DNA of 64,000 bases from SOIA01 sp964348015 (GCA_964348015.1 CAYGBC010000039.1:62001-126000); one strand, 5' to 3'. Counted from the stretch's first letter, positions 7,779 to 16,144 are shown. Notes: generated by a model from the sequence alone, not told the origin. Translations and numbers: made by a program.

Positions 7779-8768
7779 ATGGGCATTTTTATTTTTCGTT
7801 TTCTGGTTATCGCCTCCATAACTCTTGCGGGTTATTTCTTTCCGCCTTTTCAGCTTGATCCGTACGTCGGAGCCGGCGTTGGATTTGTGTTGAGTGTCAT
7901 CATTGTTTACCTGGAGACGCTGATTCGGAAAAGCCAGTTCAAGATCATCTGGAGCTCGACCGTCGGAACTCTTGCGGGAGTTCTGCTGGGCTGGGCACTC
8001 GGCTCAATTTACCAGACGATTTCCGAGGACGGCCCGACCACGACCTTTATCCGGATATTTTTTCTCCTCATCATGCCGTACATCGGCTTCCTTGTCGGAA
8101 CGCGGAAATTCGAGTGGCTTGATCCTCCGCATATCTTTCGATTTTTCAAAGAGAGCAACGTGAGCAGCGACTTTAAGATTCTCGATACGAGCGCGATCAT
8201 TGACGGACGGATCGCTGACATCTGCGACACGGCCTTCATCGGAGGGGCTCTCGTCATTCCCCAGTTTGTTCTCAAAGAACTTCAGCTCGTGGCTGATTCC
8301 CCAGATGGAATAAAGAGACAGAGGGGAAGGAGAGGATTGGAAGTCCTGGACCATCTCCAGAAATCGGCCCAGGTGCACACCATGATCTCCGAAGTGGATT
8401 TTCCAGAGATCAAGGATGTCGACTCCAAGCTCATCGAGCTGGCCAAACACATGGATGCGAAGATTGTTACGAATGATTTTAACCTCAACAAGGTCGCGCA
8501 GCTTCAAGGGTTATCGGTGCTGAACATCAATGAGCTCGCGAATGCGCTCAAGCCGGTCGTCTTGCCTGGCGAGGCGTTGAAAGTCTTCATCCTGAAAGAA
8601 GGGAAGGAAAAAGATCAGGGAGTCGCTTACCTGGATGATGGGACCATGGTTGTTGTGGACAATTCGAGAAAGATGATCGGACAAAACATCGAAATCACTG
8701 TCACATCCGTTCTTCAGACTACAGTGGGGAAGATGATATTCGGGCGTTATAACGAAGACTCTCAATGA
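7779..8768 (+). CDS. YacL-like membrane protein with PIN and TRAM domains
   Basis: The 329-residue protein has about four N-terminal hydrophobic segments (1-110) and then a PIN nuclease-like domain (about 130-255). The PIN acidic residues are in 'ILDTSAIIDGRI', 'KELQLVADS' and 'IVTNDFNLNKVA'. A TRAM-like domain occupies the C-terminus, with 'GVAYLDDGTMVVVDN'. This matches the YacL/TRAM-PIN family, whose likely role is RNA binding or cleavage at the membrane; the substrate is unknown. A YacL-type gene between radA and ispD is a widespread order. An AAGGATTT site precedes ATG 7779. Confidence 0.88.
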   Translation: MGIFIFRFLVIASITLAGYFFPPFQLDPYVGAGVGFVLSVIIVYLETLIRKSQFKIIWSSTVGTLAGVLLGWALGSIYQTISEDGPTTTFIRIFFLLIMPYIGFLVGTRKFEWLDPPHIFRFFKESNVSSDFKILDTSAIIDGRIADICDTAFIGGALVIPQFVLKELQLVADSPDGIKRQRGRRGLEVLDHLQKSAQVHTMISEVDFPEIKDVDSKLIELAKHMDAKIVTNDFNLNKVAQLQGLSVLNINELANALKPVVLPGEALKVFILKEGKEKDQGVAYLDDGTMVVVDNSRKMIGQNIEITVTSVLQTTVGKMIFGRYNEDSQ

Positions 8769-9430
8769 AAAGAGTTTCGGTAATCGTGGTCGCGGCTGGT
8801 GAGGGGCGGCGTTTCGGGCAACCCAAGCAGTTCGCGCGGCTCAAGTCGAAAACGGTGCTGGACTGGGCTCTGGACGCCTTCGAAGCCCATCCGGATGTGA
8901 ACGAAGTGATCCTTGTGCTCAACGACGACTCTAAGAAGAAAGAATATGCCGAGCAGTACAAAAAAATAGTCGCGTGCGCGGCAGGAGGAAAGAGGAGGCA
9001 GGATTCGGTGATTTCAGGTTTTCGTCAGATAGATCCGGAGAAAGCGGGCATCGTTCTGGTTCATGACGGCGTGAGGCCGCTGGTCAGTCAGGAGCTGATC
9101 GGGCGTGTCATTGAAGGCGCGCGGGAAAAAGGGGCTGTTGTGCCGGCGATCCCCCTCGAAGACACTATAAAACTCGTTAACGAACAGGAAGTGAAACAGA
9201 CCCTGGAGAGAAAAAAGATCTTCCGGTGCCAGACGCCCCAAGGCTTCTCCTATTCCACGCTAAAGGAAGCTCTGGATAAAGCCGAGGGTGACGGATTTTT
9301 CGCCACAGATGACGCGACTCTTGTGGAAAGAACCGGACAGAAAGTCTGGATCGTCCAAGGTGATCCGGGAAACATAAAAATCACGACTCCCGAGGACTTA
9401 AAGATTGCGGAGGCCATTCTTGAAGATTAG
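8765..9430 (+). CDS. ispD: 2-C-methyl-D-erythritol 4-phosphate cytidylyltransferase
   Basis: IspD couples CTP to MEP in the non-mevalonate isoprenoid pathway. The 221-residue product has the nucleotide loop 'VVAAGEGRRFGQPKQF', the central 'VLVHDGVRPLVS', 'AVVPAIPLEDTIK' and 'CQTPQGF'. All are expected and the length is normal. ATG 8765 overlaps the preceding stop (ATGA), and the gene's own 3' end overlaps ispF by 11 bases, so the three genes are translationally coupled. Confidence 0.96.
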   Translation: MKRVSVIVVAAGEGRRFGQPKQFARLKSKTVLDWALDAFEAHPDVNEVILVLNDDSKKKEYAEQYKKIVACAAGGKRRQDSVISGFRQIDPEKAGIVLVHDGVRPLVSQELIGRVIEGAREKGAVVPAIPLEDTIKLVNEQEVKQTLERKKIFRCQTPQGFSYSTLKEALDKAEGDGFFATDDATLVERTGQKVWIVQGDPGNIKITTPEDLKIAEAILED

Positions 9431-9902
9431 GGCAGGGATTGGCTATGATGTCCACAGGCTGGAGGAGGGGCGGAACCTCTACCTGGGGGGCGTGGAGATT
9501 AATTATCCGAAAGGCTTGAGAGGCCATTCGGACGGAGACTGTTTGATACACGCGATCATCGATGCGCTCCTGGGGGCAGCAGGCCAGGATGATATCGGAC
9601 AGCTTTTTCCGGATACCGACCCCCAATACAAGGATATGAGAAGTACAGAGCTGCTGAAGAAAGTCATGGATTTGATCAGCGAGAGAGGGCTGGCCGTGGT
9701 GAACATCGATTCGATCGTCATTGCAGAGAAGCCGAAAATCGGTCCCTCCATTCCCCGGATGAAGGAAGCCCTGTGTCCCATCCTTGGGATCGGAGTGGAG
9801 GATTTAGGGATCAAAGCCAAGACCAATGAAGGCCTTGGAGCGATCGGGCAGGAAGAAGCCATCGCATCCATGGCTCAGGCGCTTATCCAGGAGAAGACGT
9901 AA
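9420..9902 (+). CDS. ispF: 2-C-methyl-D-erythritol 2,4-cyclodiphosphate synthase
   Basis: IspF is a zinc enzyme that forms the cyclic diphosphate in the MEP pathway. Key parts are 'GYDVHRL' (metal Asp and His near the N-terminus), 'GHSDGDCLIHAIIDALLGA', 'IGQLFPDTDP' and 'IGQEEAIASMA'. I choose TTG 9420, which gives the usual 'MKIRAGIGYDVHRL' start and has CGGAGG at 9408-9413, six bases upstream. TTG 9405 is also open but adds residues not seen in the family. The product is 160 residues, the normal length. Confidence 0.95.
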   Translation: MKIRAGIGYDVHRLEEGRNLYLGGVEINYPKGLRGHSDGDCLIHAIIDALLGAAGQDDIGQLFPDTDPQYKDMRSTELLKKVMDLISERGLAVVNIDSIVIAEKPKIGPSIPRMKEALCPILGIGVEDLGIKAKTNEGLGAIGQEEAIASMAQALIQEKT

Positions 9903-9970
9903 ACTCTGGACAGTCCCGTTTCCCCGATAAGATCCTCAAAGATCGCTGAAAAAAGAGGGGGGATAAAAAA

Positions 9971-10011
9971 AGAGGCTGCAGTTCTCTATCCGAGAAGAAT
10001 CCGCAGCCTCT
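9971..10011 (-). terminator. Rho-independent terminator for the minus-strand small-gene pair
   Basis: On the minus strand, AGAGGCTGC (10011-10003) pairs perfectly with GCAGCCTCT (9979-9971). The second arm runs directly into seven T residues (9970-9964). The stem begins at the stop codon of the 42-codon minus-strand gene, a classic terminator position. On the plus strand only two T follow, so it is at best a weak terminator for ispF. Confidence 0.8.
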
Positions 10012-10139
10012 TAAAGGACAGGGATTGGTTGAACTTGAAGACGTAATCCAGCCGTGGAGATGGAGAGGACGAACCTCTCAAAGTCGAGAATCAACCAATT
10101 CCAGGTTTTGATGATCTGGATCATCAAGATTTTTCTCAT
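10011..10139 (-). CDS. Small protein of 42 residues, unknown
   Basis: I do not recognise this product. ATG 10139 follows a good AAGGAAGG site with short spacing. The gene starts 10 bases after the stop of the 61-residue gene at 10335-10150, and its own stop touches a strong terminator. The sequence begins 'MRKILMIQIIKTWNWLIL' and ends 'VQPIPVL'. It is rich in Ile and Leu with two Trp, so a membrane-associated or amphipathic peptide is possible. The RBS, spacing and terminator together make translation plausible. Alternatively the segment is simply the 3' untranslated part of the upstream small gene. Confidence 0.5.
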   Translation of the reverse strand: MRKILMIQIIKTWNWLILDFERFVLSISTAGLRLQVQPIPVL

Positions 10140-10149
10140 TAGCCCTTCC

Positions 10150-10335
10150 TTATAAAGAAATGGAATGGTGAGGGGCTGTTTCCGCATTTGCCCGATTATC
10201 TGCGGCAACTGCGTCCCCGGCGGCCTCTCCGCCTTTCAGAAGGTTAAGCGCAGGAGAAGTTGCCATCAGGTTGAATCCGACAAGAGCGAGAAGGACAGCC
10301 ACTAAGAGAATCGCAACTTTTGTTCTGAATCTCAT
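10150..10335 (-). CDS. Small exported or membrane-anchored protein, 61 residues, unknown
   Basis: No family is recognised. The product starts 'MRFRTKVAILLVAVLLALVG', a basic N-terminus followed by one strong hydrophobic segment (about 7-23). An Ala/Asp/Glu-rich hydrophilic stretch follows and the end is 'APHHSISL'. It looks like a signal-anchored small protein or a secreted peptide precursor. ATG 10335 has an ideal AAAGGAG site 6 bases upstream, so the longer in-frame starts are not needed. It is divergent from gltX and is followed by a second tiny gene and a terminator, forming a separate transcription unit. Confidence 0.65.
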   Translation of the reverse strand: MRFRTKVAILLVAVLLALVGFNLMATSPALNLLKGGEAAGDAVAADNRANAETAPHHSISL

Positions 10336-10374
10336 CTTGAACTCCTTTCTTGTGTTTTGAGTCACATAGTGTAT

Positions 10375-10401
10375 ACGCAACGTGCAGGAAAAAAGTTGCG
10401 T
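10375..10401. promoter_or_regulatory. Inverted repeat upstream of the small-gene pair (possible operator)
   Basis: Perfect 7-bp arms ACGCAAC (10375-10381) and GTTGCGT (10395-10401) flank a 13-bp spacer. The repeat lies 40 bases upstream of the 61-residue minus-strand gene, where its promoter should be, and about 20 bases from the gltX -35 box. This spacing would suit a dimeric repressor. No regulator gene is adjacent, so the role is unproven. Confidence 0.3.
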
Positions 10402-10421
10402 GCATCAGGAATCCAATATTA

Positions 10422-10450
10422 TTGACTCGAGCGGGGTTTAACGGTATTCT
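10422..10450 (+). promoter_or_regulatory. Sigma70-type promoter of gltX
   Basis: TTGACT at 10422-10427, a 17-bp spacer, then TATTCT at 10445-10450. Both boxes match the consensus at five of six positions with ideal spacing. The expected start site is near 10457, leaving a leader of about 28 bases that contains the GGAGG of gltX. Confidence 0.7.
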
Positions 10451-10484
10451 CATAAAATAAAATCAAATACGGAGGCCTGATCCC

Positions 10485-11978
10485 GTGACAGTTCGAGTGC
10501 GATTCGCTCCCAGTCCGACAGGACTTCTCCATGTCGGAAACGCGAGGACCGCTCTGTTCAACTGGCTTTTTGCCCGCCAGAAAAAAGGTGTATTCGTGCT
10601 CAGGATCGAAGACACCGATATCGAGAGGTCGGCGGCGGAGTACGAGAAACGCCTGATAGACGATCTCCGGTGGCTGGGATTGGACTGGAATGAAGGGCCC
10701 GATACCGGAGGAGATTTCGGTCCCTACCGGCAGTCCCAGAGGCTGGATTACTACGAGAAACACACCCAGAAGCTGTTGAAAGAGGGGAAAGCCTACCACT
10801 GTTTTTGTCTTCCCGAGGAAATTGAGAAAGAAAGGAAAAAAGCGATTGATTCGGGGAAGATGCCGGTTTACAGCGGAAAATGCAGATCCCTGTCATCGGA
10901 GGAGGTCCGTCGGAAAATAGATTCAGGCGAACAAGCGGCCGTCCGGCTCCGGACACCGGGCCAAGGGACGCTCAGCTATGACGATTTGGTCAGAGGGACT
11001 CTCCGGTTTGACTTGAATTTGGTTGGGGATCCGGTAATTGTCCGTTCCAACGGACTCCCGGCCTACAACTATGCCGTGGTCGTGGATGATGCGTTGATGA
11101 AGATCACTCACGTGATTCGGGGGGAGGATCACATCTCGAACACCCCTCGCCAGCTCCTCGTCTACGAGGCATTGTCTTTCCCTCCGCCCCGGTTTGCTCA
11201 TCTGTCCATGGTCATGGGCAAAGACAACACGCGTTTGAGCAAAAGACACGGAGCCACGGCCGTCGATCAGTTTGAAAAAGACGGGATTCTTCCTTCGGCG
11301 CTGTTCAACTACCTGTCCCTTTTGGGATGGGCCCCTCCAGACGGGCAGGAGGTCCTGACTCCAGACAAGCTGATGAGACTTTTTGACTTGAAAAAAGTCA
11401 GCCGGTCATCCGCCATTTTTGACTACGATAAACTCAGCTGGATCAACCGCCAGCATATAAAAAAGCTTGCTTCACAGCAGAAAGCCGAACTCGCGTATCC
11501 GCACCTCCGAGAGGCCGGATTCTTGCCGGAAAAAATGTCTGCGCCCCAACAGAAATGGCTGGAGAGAATGGTTGAAGAGTTGGCGGAGCGCATCGACCGG
11601 TTTTCCGATTTCCCGCGTGAAGCCGCAGTGCTGTTCGAGTTTTCCCCCTCGGAGATGGAGGCGGAAGCCCAAAAAGAATTGACGACAGAATGCGCAGTGA
11701 AAGGAATTCGGATTTTCGCGGAGAAAATATCTCGAATCAGTGAGTTTGACTACGATAAATTTGCTGCTATTGCCCAGGAGATCAGGGAAGAGACAGGCTG
11801 TAAAGGAAGAGACCTTTACCACCCCCTGCGGATTGTCCTTACGGCAAGGGGCTCAGGGCTTGACCTGGATAAATTCATTCCGCTGGTTGAAGCGGGAGCC
11901 AAACTGGGCTTCCCGACGCCCGTGCTGAACTGTGCGCAGCGGGTGTCAGCAATGATGGAATATTTGGGTAGAACATAA
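10485..11978 (+). CDS. gltX: Glutamyl-tRNA synthetase
   Basis: GltX charges tRNA-Glu. The 497-residue class I synthetase has the HIGH-type 'APSPTGLLHVGNAR', the KMSKS-type 'RLSKRHGA', and a zinc-binding-like 'CFC...Y..K.C' insertion near residues 104-135. The C-terminal anticodon-binding domain is complete. The start is GTG 10485, with ACGGAGG about 8 bases upstream. glnS follows 49 bases later, so the organism appears to charge Gln directly rather than relying only on GatCAB; no gat genes are in the window. Confidence 0.96.
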   Translation: MTVRVRFAPSPTGLLHVGNARTALFNWLFARQKKGVFVLRIEDTDIERSAAEYEKRLIDDLRWLGLDWNEGPDTGGDFGPYRQSQRLDYYEKHTQKLLKEGKAYHCFCLPEEIEKERKKAIDSGKMPVYSGKCRSLSSEEVRRKIDSGEQAAVRLRTPGQGTLSYDDLVRGTLRFDLNLVGDPVIVRSNGLPAYNYAVVVDDALMKITHVIRGEDHISNTPRQLLVYEALSFPPPRFAHLSMVMGKDNTRLSKRHGATAVDQFEKDGILPSALFNYLSLLGWAPPDGQEVLTPDKLMRLFDLKKVSRSSAIFDYDKLSWINRQHIKKLASQQKAELAYPHLREAGFLPEKMSAPQQKWLERMVEELAERIDRFSDFPREAAVLFEFSPSEMEAEAQKELTTECAVKGIRIFAEKISRISEFDYDKFAAIAQEIREETGCKGRDLYHPLRIVLTARGSGLDLDKFIPLVEAGAKLGFPTPVLNCAQRVSAMMEYLGRT

Positions 11979-12027
11979 CTCTCCTGGATTATCCAGATGA
12001 CTGAGTTTATGGAGACGGAGAAATCGT

Positions 12028-13776
12028 ATGGAAGACGAGAAGAAAGAAGAAAAAAAGAAGGCTCCGGCAGACAGCCCGGCCGCAGTGACTCCTCCGCCTA
12101 ATTTTATTCGGGAAATCATCGAGGCGGACTTGAAGGAGGGGAAGAACGAAGGCCGTGTTCACACCCGCTTTCCGCCTGAACCGAACGGCTATCTCCACAT
12201 CGGACACGCCAAGTCCATCTGTCTGAATTTTGGCCTGGCCGCCGAATACGGGGGGCTCTGCAACCTGAGGTTCGATGATACGAATCCCAGCAAGGAAGAA
12301 GTGGAATACGTGGAATCGATCATGGAGGATGTCCGGTGGCTGGGTTTCGACTGGGGGGACAGGCTTTTTTACGCTTCTGATTACTTCGAGAAGCTGTACG
12401 GGTACGCGGTGCAGCTCATTCAAAAGGGGAAGGCGTACGTGTGTGACCTGAGTGCTGAAGAGATCAGGGAGTACAGAGGAACCTTGACCCGGCCCGGCCA
12501 AAACAGCCCTTACCGTGAACGATCGGTCGAGGAGAACCTGGACCTGTTTGAACGGATGCGTCAGGGAGAGTTTCCGGATGGTTCCCGCACTCTCCGAGCA
12601 AAAATTGACATGGCGTCTCCGAATTTGAACATGCGGGATCCGGTCATGTACCGGATTCTCAAAGCTCCACATCACAGGACCGGGGACAAATGGTGTATTT
12701 ACGCGACATACGATTGGGCGCATGGCCAGTCGGATTCCATAGAGGGGATCACTCACTCGATTTGCACTCTGGAGTTTGAGGATCACCGCCCGCTGTATGA
12801 TTGGTTTATCGAGCAGCTGGGGATTTTTCACTCTCAGCAGATCGAGTTTGCCCGGCTCAACCTTTCCTACACCATTATGAGCAAACGGAAGCTCCTGGAG
12901 TTGGTGGACGAAGGCCATGTCGGTGGATGGGATGACCCCCGGATGCCGAGCCTATCCGGCTTGAGGAGGCGAGGGTACACTCCAGAGTCCGTCCGTGACT
13001 TTTGTGAGCGGATTGGAGTGGCCAAGAGAGAAAGCACTGTGGATATTGCGCTGCTCGAACACTGCCTCCGGGAGGACCTGAATAAACGTGCGCCGCGGGT
13101 GATGGTGGTGCTTCGCCCTCTTCGGTTGGTCGTTGATAACTATCCGGAAGATCAGGTGGAGGACCTGGATGCTGTGAACAATCCCGAAGATTCCTCGATG
13201 GGGACGCGGAAGATTCCGTTCTCCCGGGTTCTGTATGTCGAAAAAGAAGATTTTCGCGAGGACCCGCCGAAAAAATGGTTCCGTCTCGCTCCCGGCAGGG
13301 AGGTGCGGCTGAAGCATGCCTACTACGTGACCTGCACAGAGGTTATCAAGGATAAGAAGACCGGTGAAGTGGTGGAGCTTCACTGCACTTATGATCCGGA
13401 AAGCCGGGGAGGATGGACAAAGGACGAACGCAAGGTGAAAGGCACCCTGCATTGGGTTTCGGCCGCTCATTCCTTCCCAGTCGAAGCGCGTCTGTACGGC
13501 CATCTCTTCACCAAGGAAGACCCGAATGTTGTCGAGGAAGGGGCAGATTTCAAGTCCAATCTGAATCCAAAATCACTGGAGACTCTCCACTCTTGCCAGG
13601 CAGAGCCGAGCCTGAAGGGGGCTGAACCGGGATCACGGTTTCAGTTTTTGAGGCAGGGGTATTTTTGTGCGGATACTGTGGATTCGTCCCCTGAAGCAAT
13701 GGTGTTCAACCGAACGGCAACCCTTCGTGACACCTGGGCGAAGATTGAAAAAGCACTCAAGACGCCTGAGAAATGA
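12028..13776 (+). CDS. glnS: Glutaminyl-tRNA synthetase
   Basis: GlnS charges tRNA-Gln. The 582-residue class I enzyme has 'RFPPEPNGYLHIGHAKS' (HIGH motif), 'YDWAHGQSDSIEGITHS', the KMSKS-type 'IMSKRKL' and the GlnRS-specific 'GWDDPRMPSLSGLRRRGY'. These separate it from GluRS. It starts at ATG 12028 with GGAGAAA upstream. The N-terminal extension (residues 1-20) is Lys/Glu-rich. GlnRS is found in only some bacterial phyla, so its presence helps to place the organism. Confidence 0.96.
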   Translation: MEDEKKEEKKKAPADSPAAVTPPPNFIREIIEADLKEGKNEGRVHTRFPPEPNGYLHIGHAKSICLNFGLAAEYGGLCNLRFDDTNPSKEEVEYVESIMEDVRWLGFDWGDRLFYASDYFEKLYGYAVQLIQKGKAYVCDLSAEEIREYRGTLTRPGQNSPYRERSVEENLDLFERMRQGEFPDGSRTLRAKIDMASPNLNMRDPVMYRILKAPHHRTGDKWCIYATYDWAHGQSDSIEGITHSICTLEFEDHRPLYDWFIEQLGIFHSQQIEFARLNLSYTIMSKRKLLELVDEGHVGGWDDPRMPSLSGLRRRGYTPESVRDFCERIGVAKRESTVDIALLEHCLREDLNKRAPRVMVVLRPLRLVVDNYPEDQVEDLDAVNNPEDSSMGTRKIPFSRVLYVEKEDFREDPPKKWFRLAPGREVRLKHAYYVTCTEVIKDKKTGEVVELHCTYDPESRGGWTKDERKVKGTLHWVSAAHSFPVEARLYGHLFTKEDPNVVEEGADFKSNLNPKSLETLHSCQAEPSLKGAEPGSRFQFLRQGYFCADTVDSSPEAMVFNRTATLRDTWAKIEKALKTPEK

Positions 13777-13803
13777 GAATCCAGGTGTTGGAGTGTAGAG
13801 ACA

Positions 13804-14532
13804 TTGCGAAAAATAAGCCGTCTGAATTCTCTTATTGAGGCCCTCAAGTCGTCCCCTTCCCGCGTGAATAAGATCTTCATCCAGAAGGGCTCCAAAAACA
13901 GCAAGATCGCAGAGATCGTCAACCTGGCCAAAGCCAAGCAGGTCCCCGTCCATTTCGCCCCCAGAGAGAGAGTGGACAGAATCGACAGGGGCCATCAGGG
14001 CGCAGTGGCCCTGATTTCTCCGAAAGAATACTCTTCCGTTGACGAGATCCTGTCTTCCTCGGATGTTCCCCTCCTTATTGTGTTGGATGGGATCGAAGAC
14101 CCACAGAATCTCGGAGCGATTATCCGCACGGCTGAGGGAGCAGGAGTGGATGGTGTCATCCTTCCCGAAAGAAGATCGGCGGGATTGACCGAGGCCGTGT
14201 CCTCTGTCTCGGCAGGAGCGCTGGAATATATCCGAGTGGCCAGAGTGAAGAATCTTGCCCGGACGATGGAGGAGTTGAAAGATCGAGGCCTCTGGCTGGT
14301 GGGAGCGGAAGGCGGTCAGGATGAACACTGGCATGAATTCGACTACAGCGTTCCTGTGGGATTGGTCCTCGGATCAGAAGGGAAGGGATTGCGCCCTCTT
14401 ATCCGGAAGAAATGCGACAAGGTCCTCTCGATTCCTCTCCTCGGAAGGATAACATCCCTGAACGTTTCTGCGGCAGCGGCAGTGTTTCTTTTTGAAGTTG
14501 TCCGGCAAAGAAAATCAAAAAAGATTGAATAA
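13804..14532 (+). CDS. rlmB: 23S rRNA (guanosine-2'-O-)-methyltransferase RlmB family (SpoU)
   Basis: This family of knotted SAM-dependent enzymes methylates the 2'-OH of a guanosine in rRNA or tRNA. The 242-residue protein has an N-terminal substrate-binding domain (about 1-75) and SpoU motifs 'LDGIEDPQNLGAIIRTAE', 'LVLGSEGKGL' and 'IPLLGRITSLNVSAAAAV'. The only in-frame start giving a full N-terminus is TTG 13804, as a stop at 13774 closes the frame upstream. The ribosome-binding site is weak, so the start is tentative. TrmH-type tRNA specificity cannot be excluded, but RlmB fits the N-domain. Confidence 0.88.
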   Translation: MRKISRLNSLIEALKSSPSRVNKIFIQKGSKNSKIAEIVNLAKAKQVPVHFAPRERVDRIDRGHQGAVALISPKEYSSVDEILSSSDVPLLIVLDGIEDPQNLGAIIRTAEGAGVDGVILPERRSAGLTEAVSSVSAGALEYIRVARVKNLARTMEELKDRGLWLVGAEGGQDEHWHEFDYSVPVGLVLGSEGKGLRPLIRKKCDKVLSIPLLGRITSLNVSAAAAVFLFEVVRQRKSKKIE

Positions 14533-14631
14533 AATGGAAATCTCTGTCGTAATCATCACAAAAGAGAAAGAAGTATGTCAGAGGAAGCAGCGGTCCAGAG
14601 AGAATCCTTTCTTCACAAGGAGAGAGTCGTG

Positions 14632-15177
14632 ATGGCGAACGAGAAGGCCCTTTCCGAAAAAGAAATTATCCTCTTAGTCAAAAAGGGAGATAAAGACGCT
14701 TACCAGCGGATTGTCGAAAGCTACATGCAGAGGGCCTACTACATCGCCCTGGGTTTTGTCCGGAACGCACAGGATGCCATGGATATTTCCCAGGAATCCT
14801 TCATAAAAGCCTTCCGCAGAATTAAAAGCTTCGACTCGGAAAGACCTTTTTTTCCCTGGTTCTACAAGCTTTTGAAAAACCTGTGTCTCGATCATCTCAA
14901 ACGCAGGAGCCGCATCCAGGAAGTTCCTCTCGACGAGAGTCGTGTTCTCAAGGATAAGCATGAGGACAGAGAGATGAAGGAAGTCCTCTGGAAAGGGATT
15001 GAAGGCCTTCCTGTTGAACAGAGAGAAGTCATCCTCCTTCGCTATTTTCAACAGCTGTCCTACCAGGAAATTGCGGAAATCACGGGGAAACCCGTCGGGA
15101 CGGTCATGTCCTCCCTCTACTATGCGAAGAAAAGGCTGAAAGACATGATAAAAAAATTCTTGAGCCCTGAGAAGTGA
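14632..15177 (+). CDS. ECF-type RNA polymerase sigma factor
   Basis: This sigma factor redirects RNA polymerase to a small regulon. Region 2 is near residues 20-85, with 'DAMDISQESFIKAFRRI', and region 4 near 120-175, with 'LPVEQREVILLRYFQQLSY' then 'EIAEITGKPVGTVMSSLYYA'. ATG 14632 is chosen for its AAGGAGAG site 7 bases upstream. ATG 14575 is also possible and would add 19 residues. The next gene, overlapping its stop, is a zinc-type anti-sigma factor, so the pair forms a classic envelope-sensing switch. The target promoters are unknown. Confidence 0.92.
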   Translation: MANEKALSEKEIILLVKKGDKDAYQRIVESYMQRAYYIALGFVRNAQDAMDISQESFIKAFRRIKSFDSERPFFPWFYKLLKNLCLDHLKRRSRIQEVPLDESRVLKDKHEDREMKEVLWKGIEGLPVEQREVILLRYFQQLSYQEIAEITGKPVGTVMSSLYYAKKRLKDMIKKFLSPEK

Positions 15178-15194
15178 ATCAGGAGGAGTCTGTT

Positions 15195-15641
15195 ATGGAC
15201 CATAACAAGATAAAAGAGCTCATTTCCCTCTACCATGATGGCGAACTGAACCCGGAGGAGAAGAAGCGGGTGGAAAGACATCTCAATGAGTGTTCGGAAT
15301 GCAGGAAAGAATTTGAAGAAATGGGGAAGTTTGAGGAGGTGATGAGTAAAATGCAGTTCAAAGAACCCCCAAAGGAGGCTTGGAAGATGTATTGGAGCTC
15401 GGTTTACAATCGACTGGAAAGAAGGATCGGATGGATTTTATTCTCCATCGGGGCCATAATCCTCCTTTTTTTCGGAGGCTACAAATTGGTGGAGGGTTTG
15501 ATTCAAGCCCATGAAGTTCCGATTCTTTTCAAGGTCGCGATCCTGAGTGTTTTAGGCGGAGTCGTGGTGTTGCTAGTTTCCTTGGTCCGGGAGCAGCTTT
15601 TTGTCCGCAAAAGGGAGAGGTACAAGGAGGTCGACAAATGA
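15195..15641 (+). CDS. Zinc-finger (ZAS) anti-sigma factor with two membrane segments
   Basis: This protein should bind and inhibit the sigma factor encoded just upstream. The N-terminal HxxxCxxC motif 'HLNECSEC' lies in a putative zf-HC2 domain (residues 1-50), with an amphipathic helix after it. Two hydrophobic segments follow (about 77-98 and 110-130), and a short basic tail ends the 148-residue protein, so little is exposed outside. ATG 15195 has AGGAGG 8 bases upstream; GTG 15174 overlaps the sigma stop and is less likely. The YbjQ-like gene overlaps its stop. Confidence 0.88.
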   Translation: MDHNKIKELISLYHDGELNPEEKKRVERHLNECSECRKEFEEMGKFEEVMSKMQFKEPPKEAWKMYWSSVYNRLERRIGWILFSIGAIILLFFGGYKLVEGLIQAHEVPILFKVAILSVLGGVVVLLVSLVREQLFVRKRERYKEVDK

Positions 15642-15952
15642 TCATTGTGACAACAGATTTCGTCCCAGGAAAAGAGATCAAGAAAACTCTGGGCCTTGTG
15701 CGCGGAAACACAATCCGTGCGCGGCACATCGGGCGTGACATCAAGGCAGGCCTGAAGAATATCGTCGGAGGAGAGATAACGGATTACACAAAGATGATGG
15801 CCGAATCCCGGGAGCAGGCAATCGACCGCATGATCGAAGAAGCGGAAAAGTTGGGAGCGAACGCCATCATCAATATTCGTTTTGCGACCTCGATGATCAT
15901 GCAGAGCGCTGCTGAGATATTGGTCTACGGCACGGGTGTGGTCGTGGAATAG
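15638..15952 (+). CDS. YbjQ/UPF0145 family protein
   Basis: The 104-residue product matches the YbjQ family (UPF0145), small proteins that assemble into pentameric rings; the biochemical role is not settled. Visible family blocks are 'VRGNTIRARHIGRDI', 'GGEITDYTKMMAESREQAI' and 'GANAIINIRFATS'. Its ATG overlaps the anti-sigma stop (ATGA), so it belongs to the sigma/anti-sigma operon and may act in the same stress response (inference). Confidence 0.88.
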   Translation: MIIVTTDFVPGKEIKKTLGLVRGNTIRARHIGRDIKAGLKNIVGGEITDYTKMMAESREQAIDRMIEEAEKLGANAIINIRFATSMIMQSAAEILVYGTGVVVE

Positions 15953-15974
15953 CCGTTTCGGACCCGAAACGAGC

Positions 15975-16073
15975 ATGTCGCGGAGAGGCGAGCGCCACTT
16001 TCTGAAGAAAACGAGAGACATCATCCTCAATTTAATCGGCCTTATCCTCCTTTTTTATGAACGTTATGCATGA
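15975..16073 (+). CDS. Possible small membrane protein, 32 residues
   Basis: No family is recognised. The frame starts 'MSRRGERHFLKKTRDI' and continues into a hydrophobic segment 'IILNLIGLILLFY', a basic head followed by one membrane-length stretch. It lies in an otherwise empty 257-base gap after the YbjQ gene. The ribosome-binding site is weak and there is no independent support, so it may be chance. Confidence 0.25.
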   Translation: MSRRGERHFLKKTRDIILNLIGLILLFYERYA

Positions 16074-16144
16074 TGTCCCCGTTCATTCGCTCAAGAAGGA
16101 TCACGCTTGCCGACTTCATTCGGTCCTATCCGACCACCCTCGGC

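Noticed and set aside
12007..12918. 303-codon open frame on the minus strand
   Set aside because: It is a shadow of glnS with no start signal or family resemblance.
15954..15971. 8-bp inverted repeat CGTTTCGG/CCGAAACG after the YbjQ gene
   Set aside because: No T run follows and the loop is only 2 bases, so it is not credible as a terminator.
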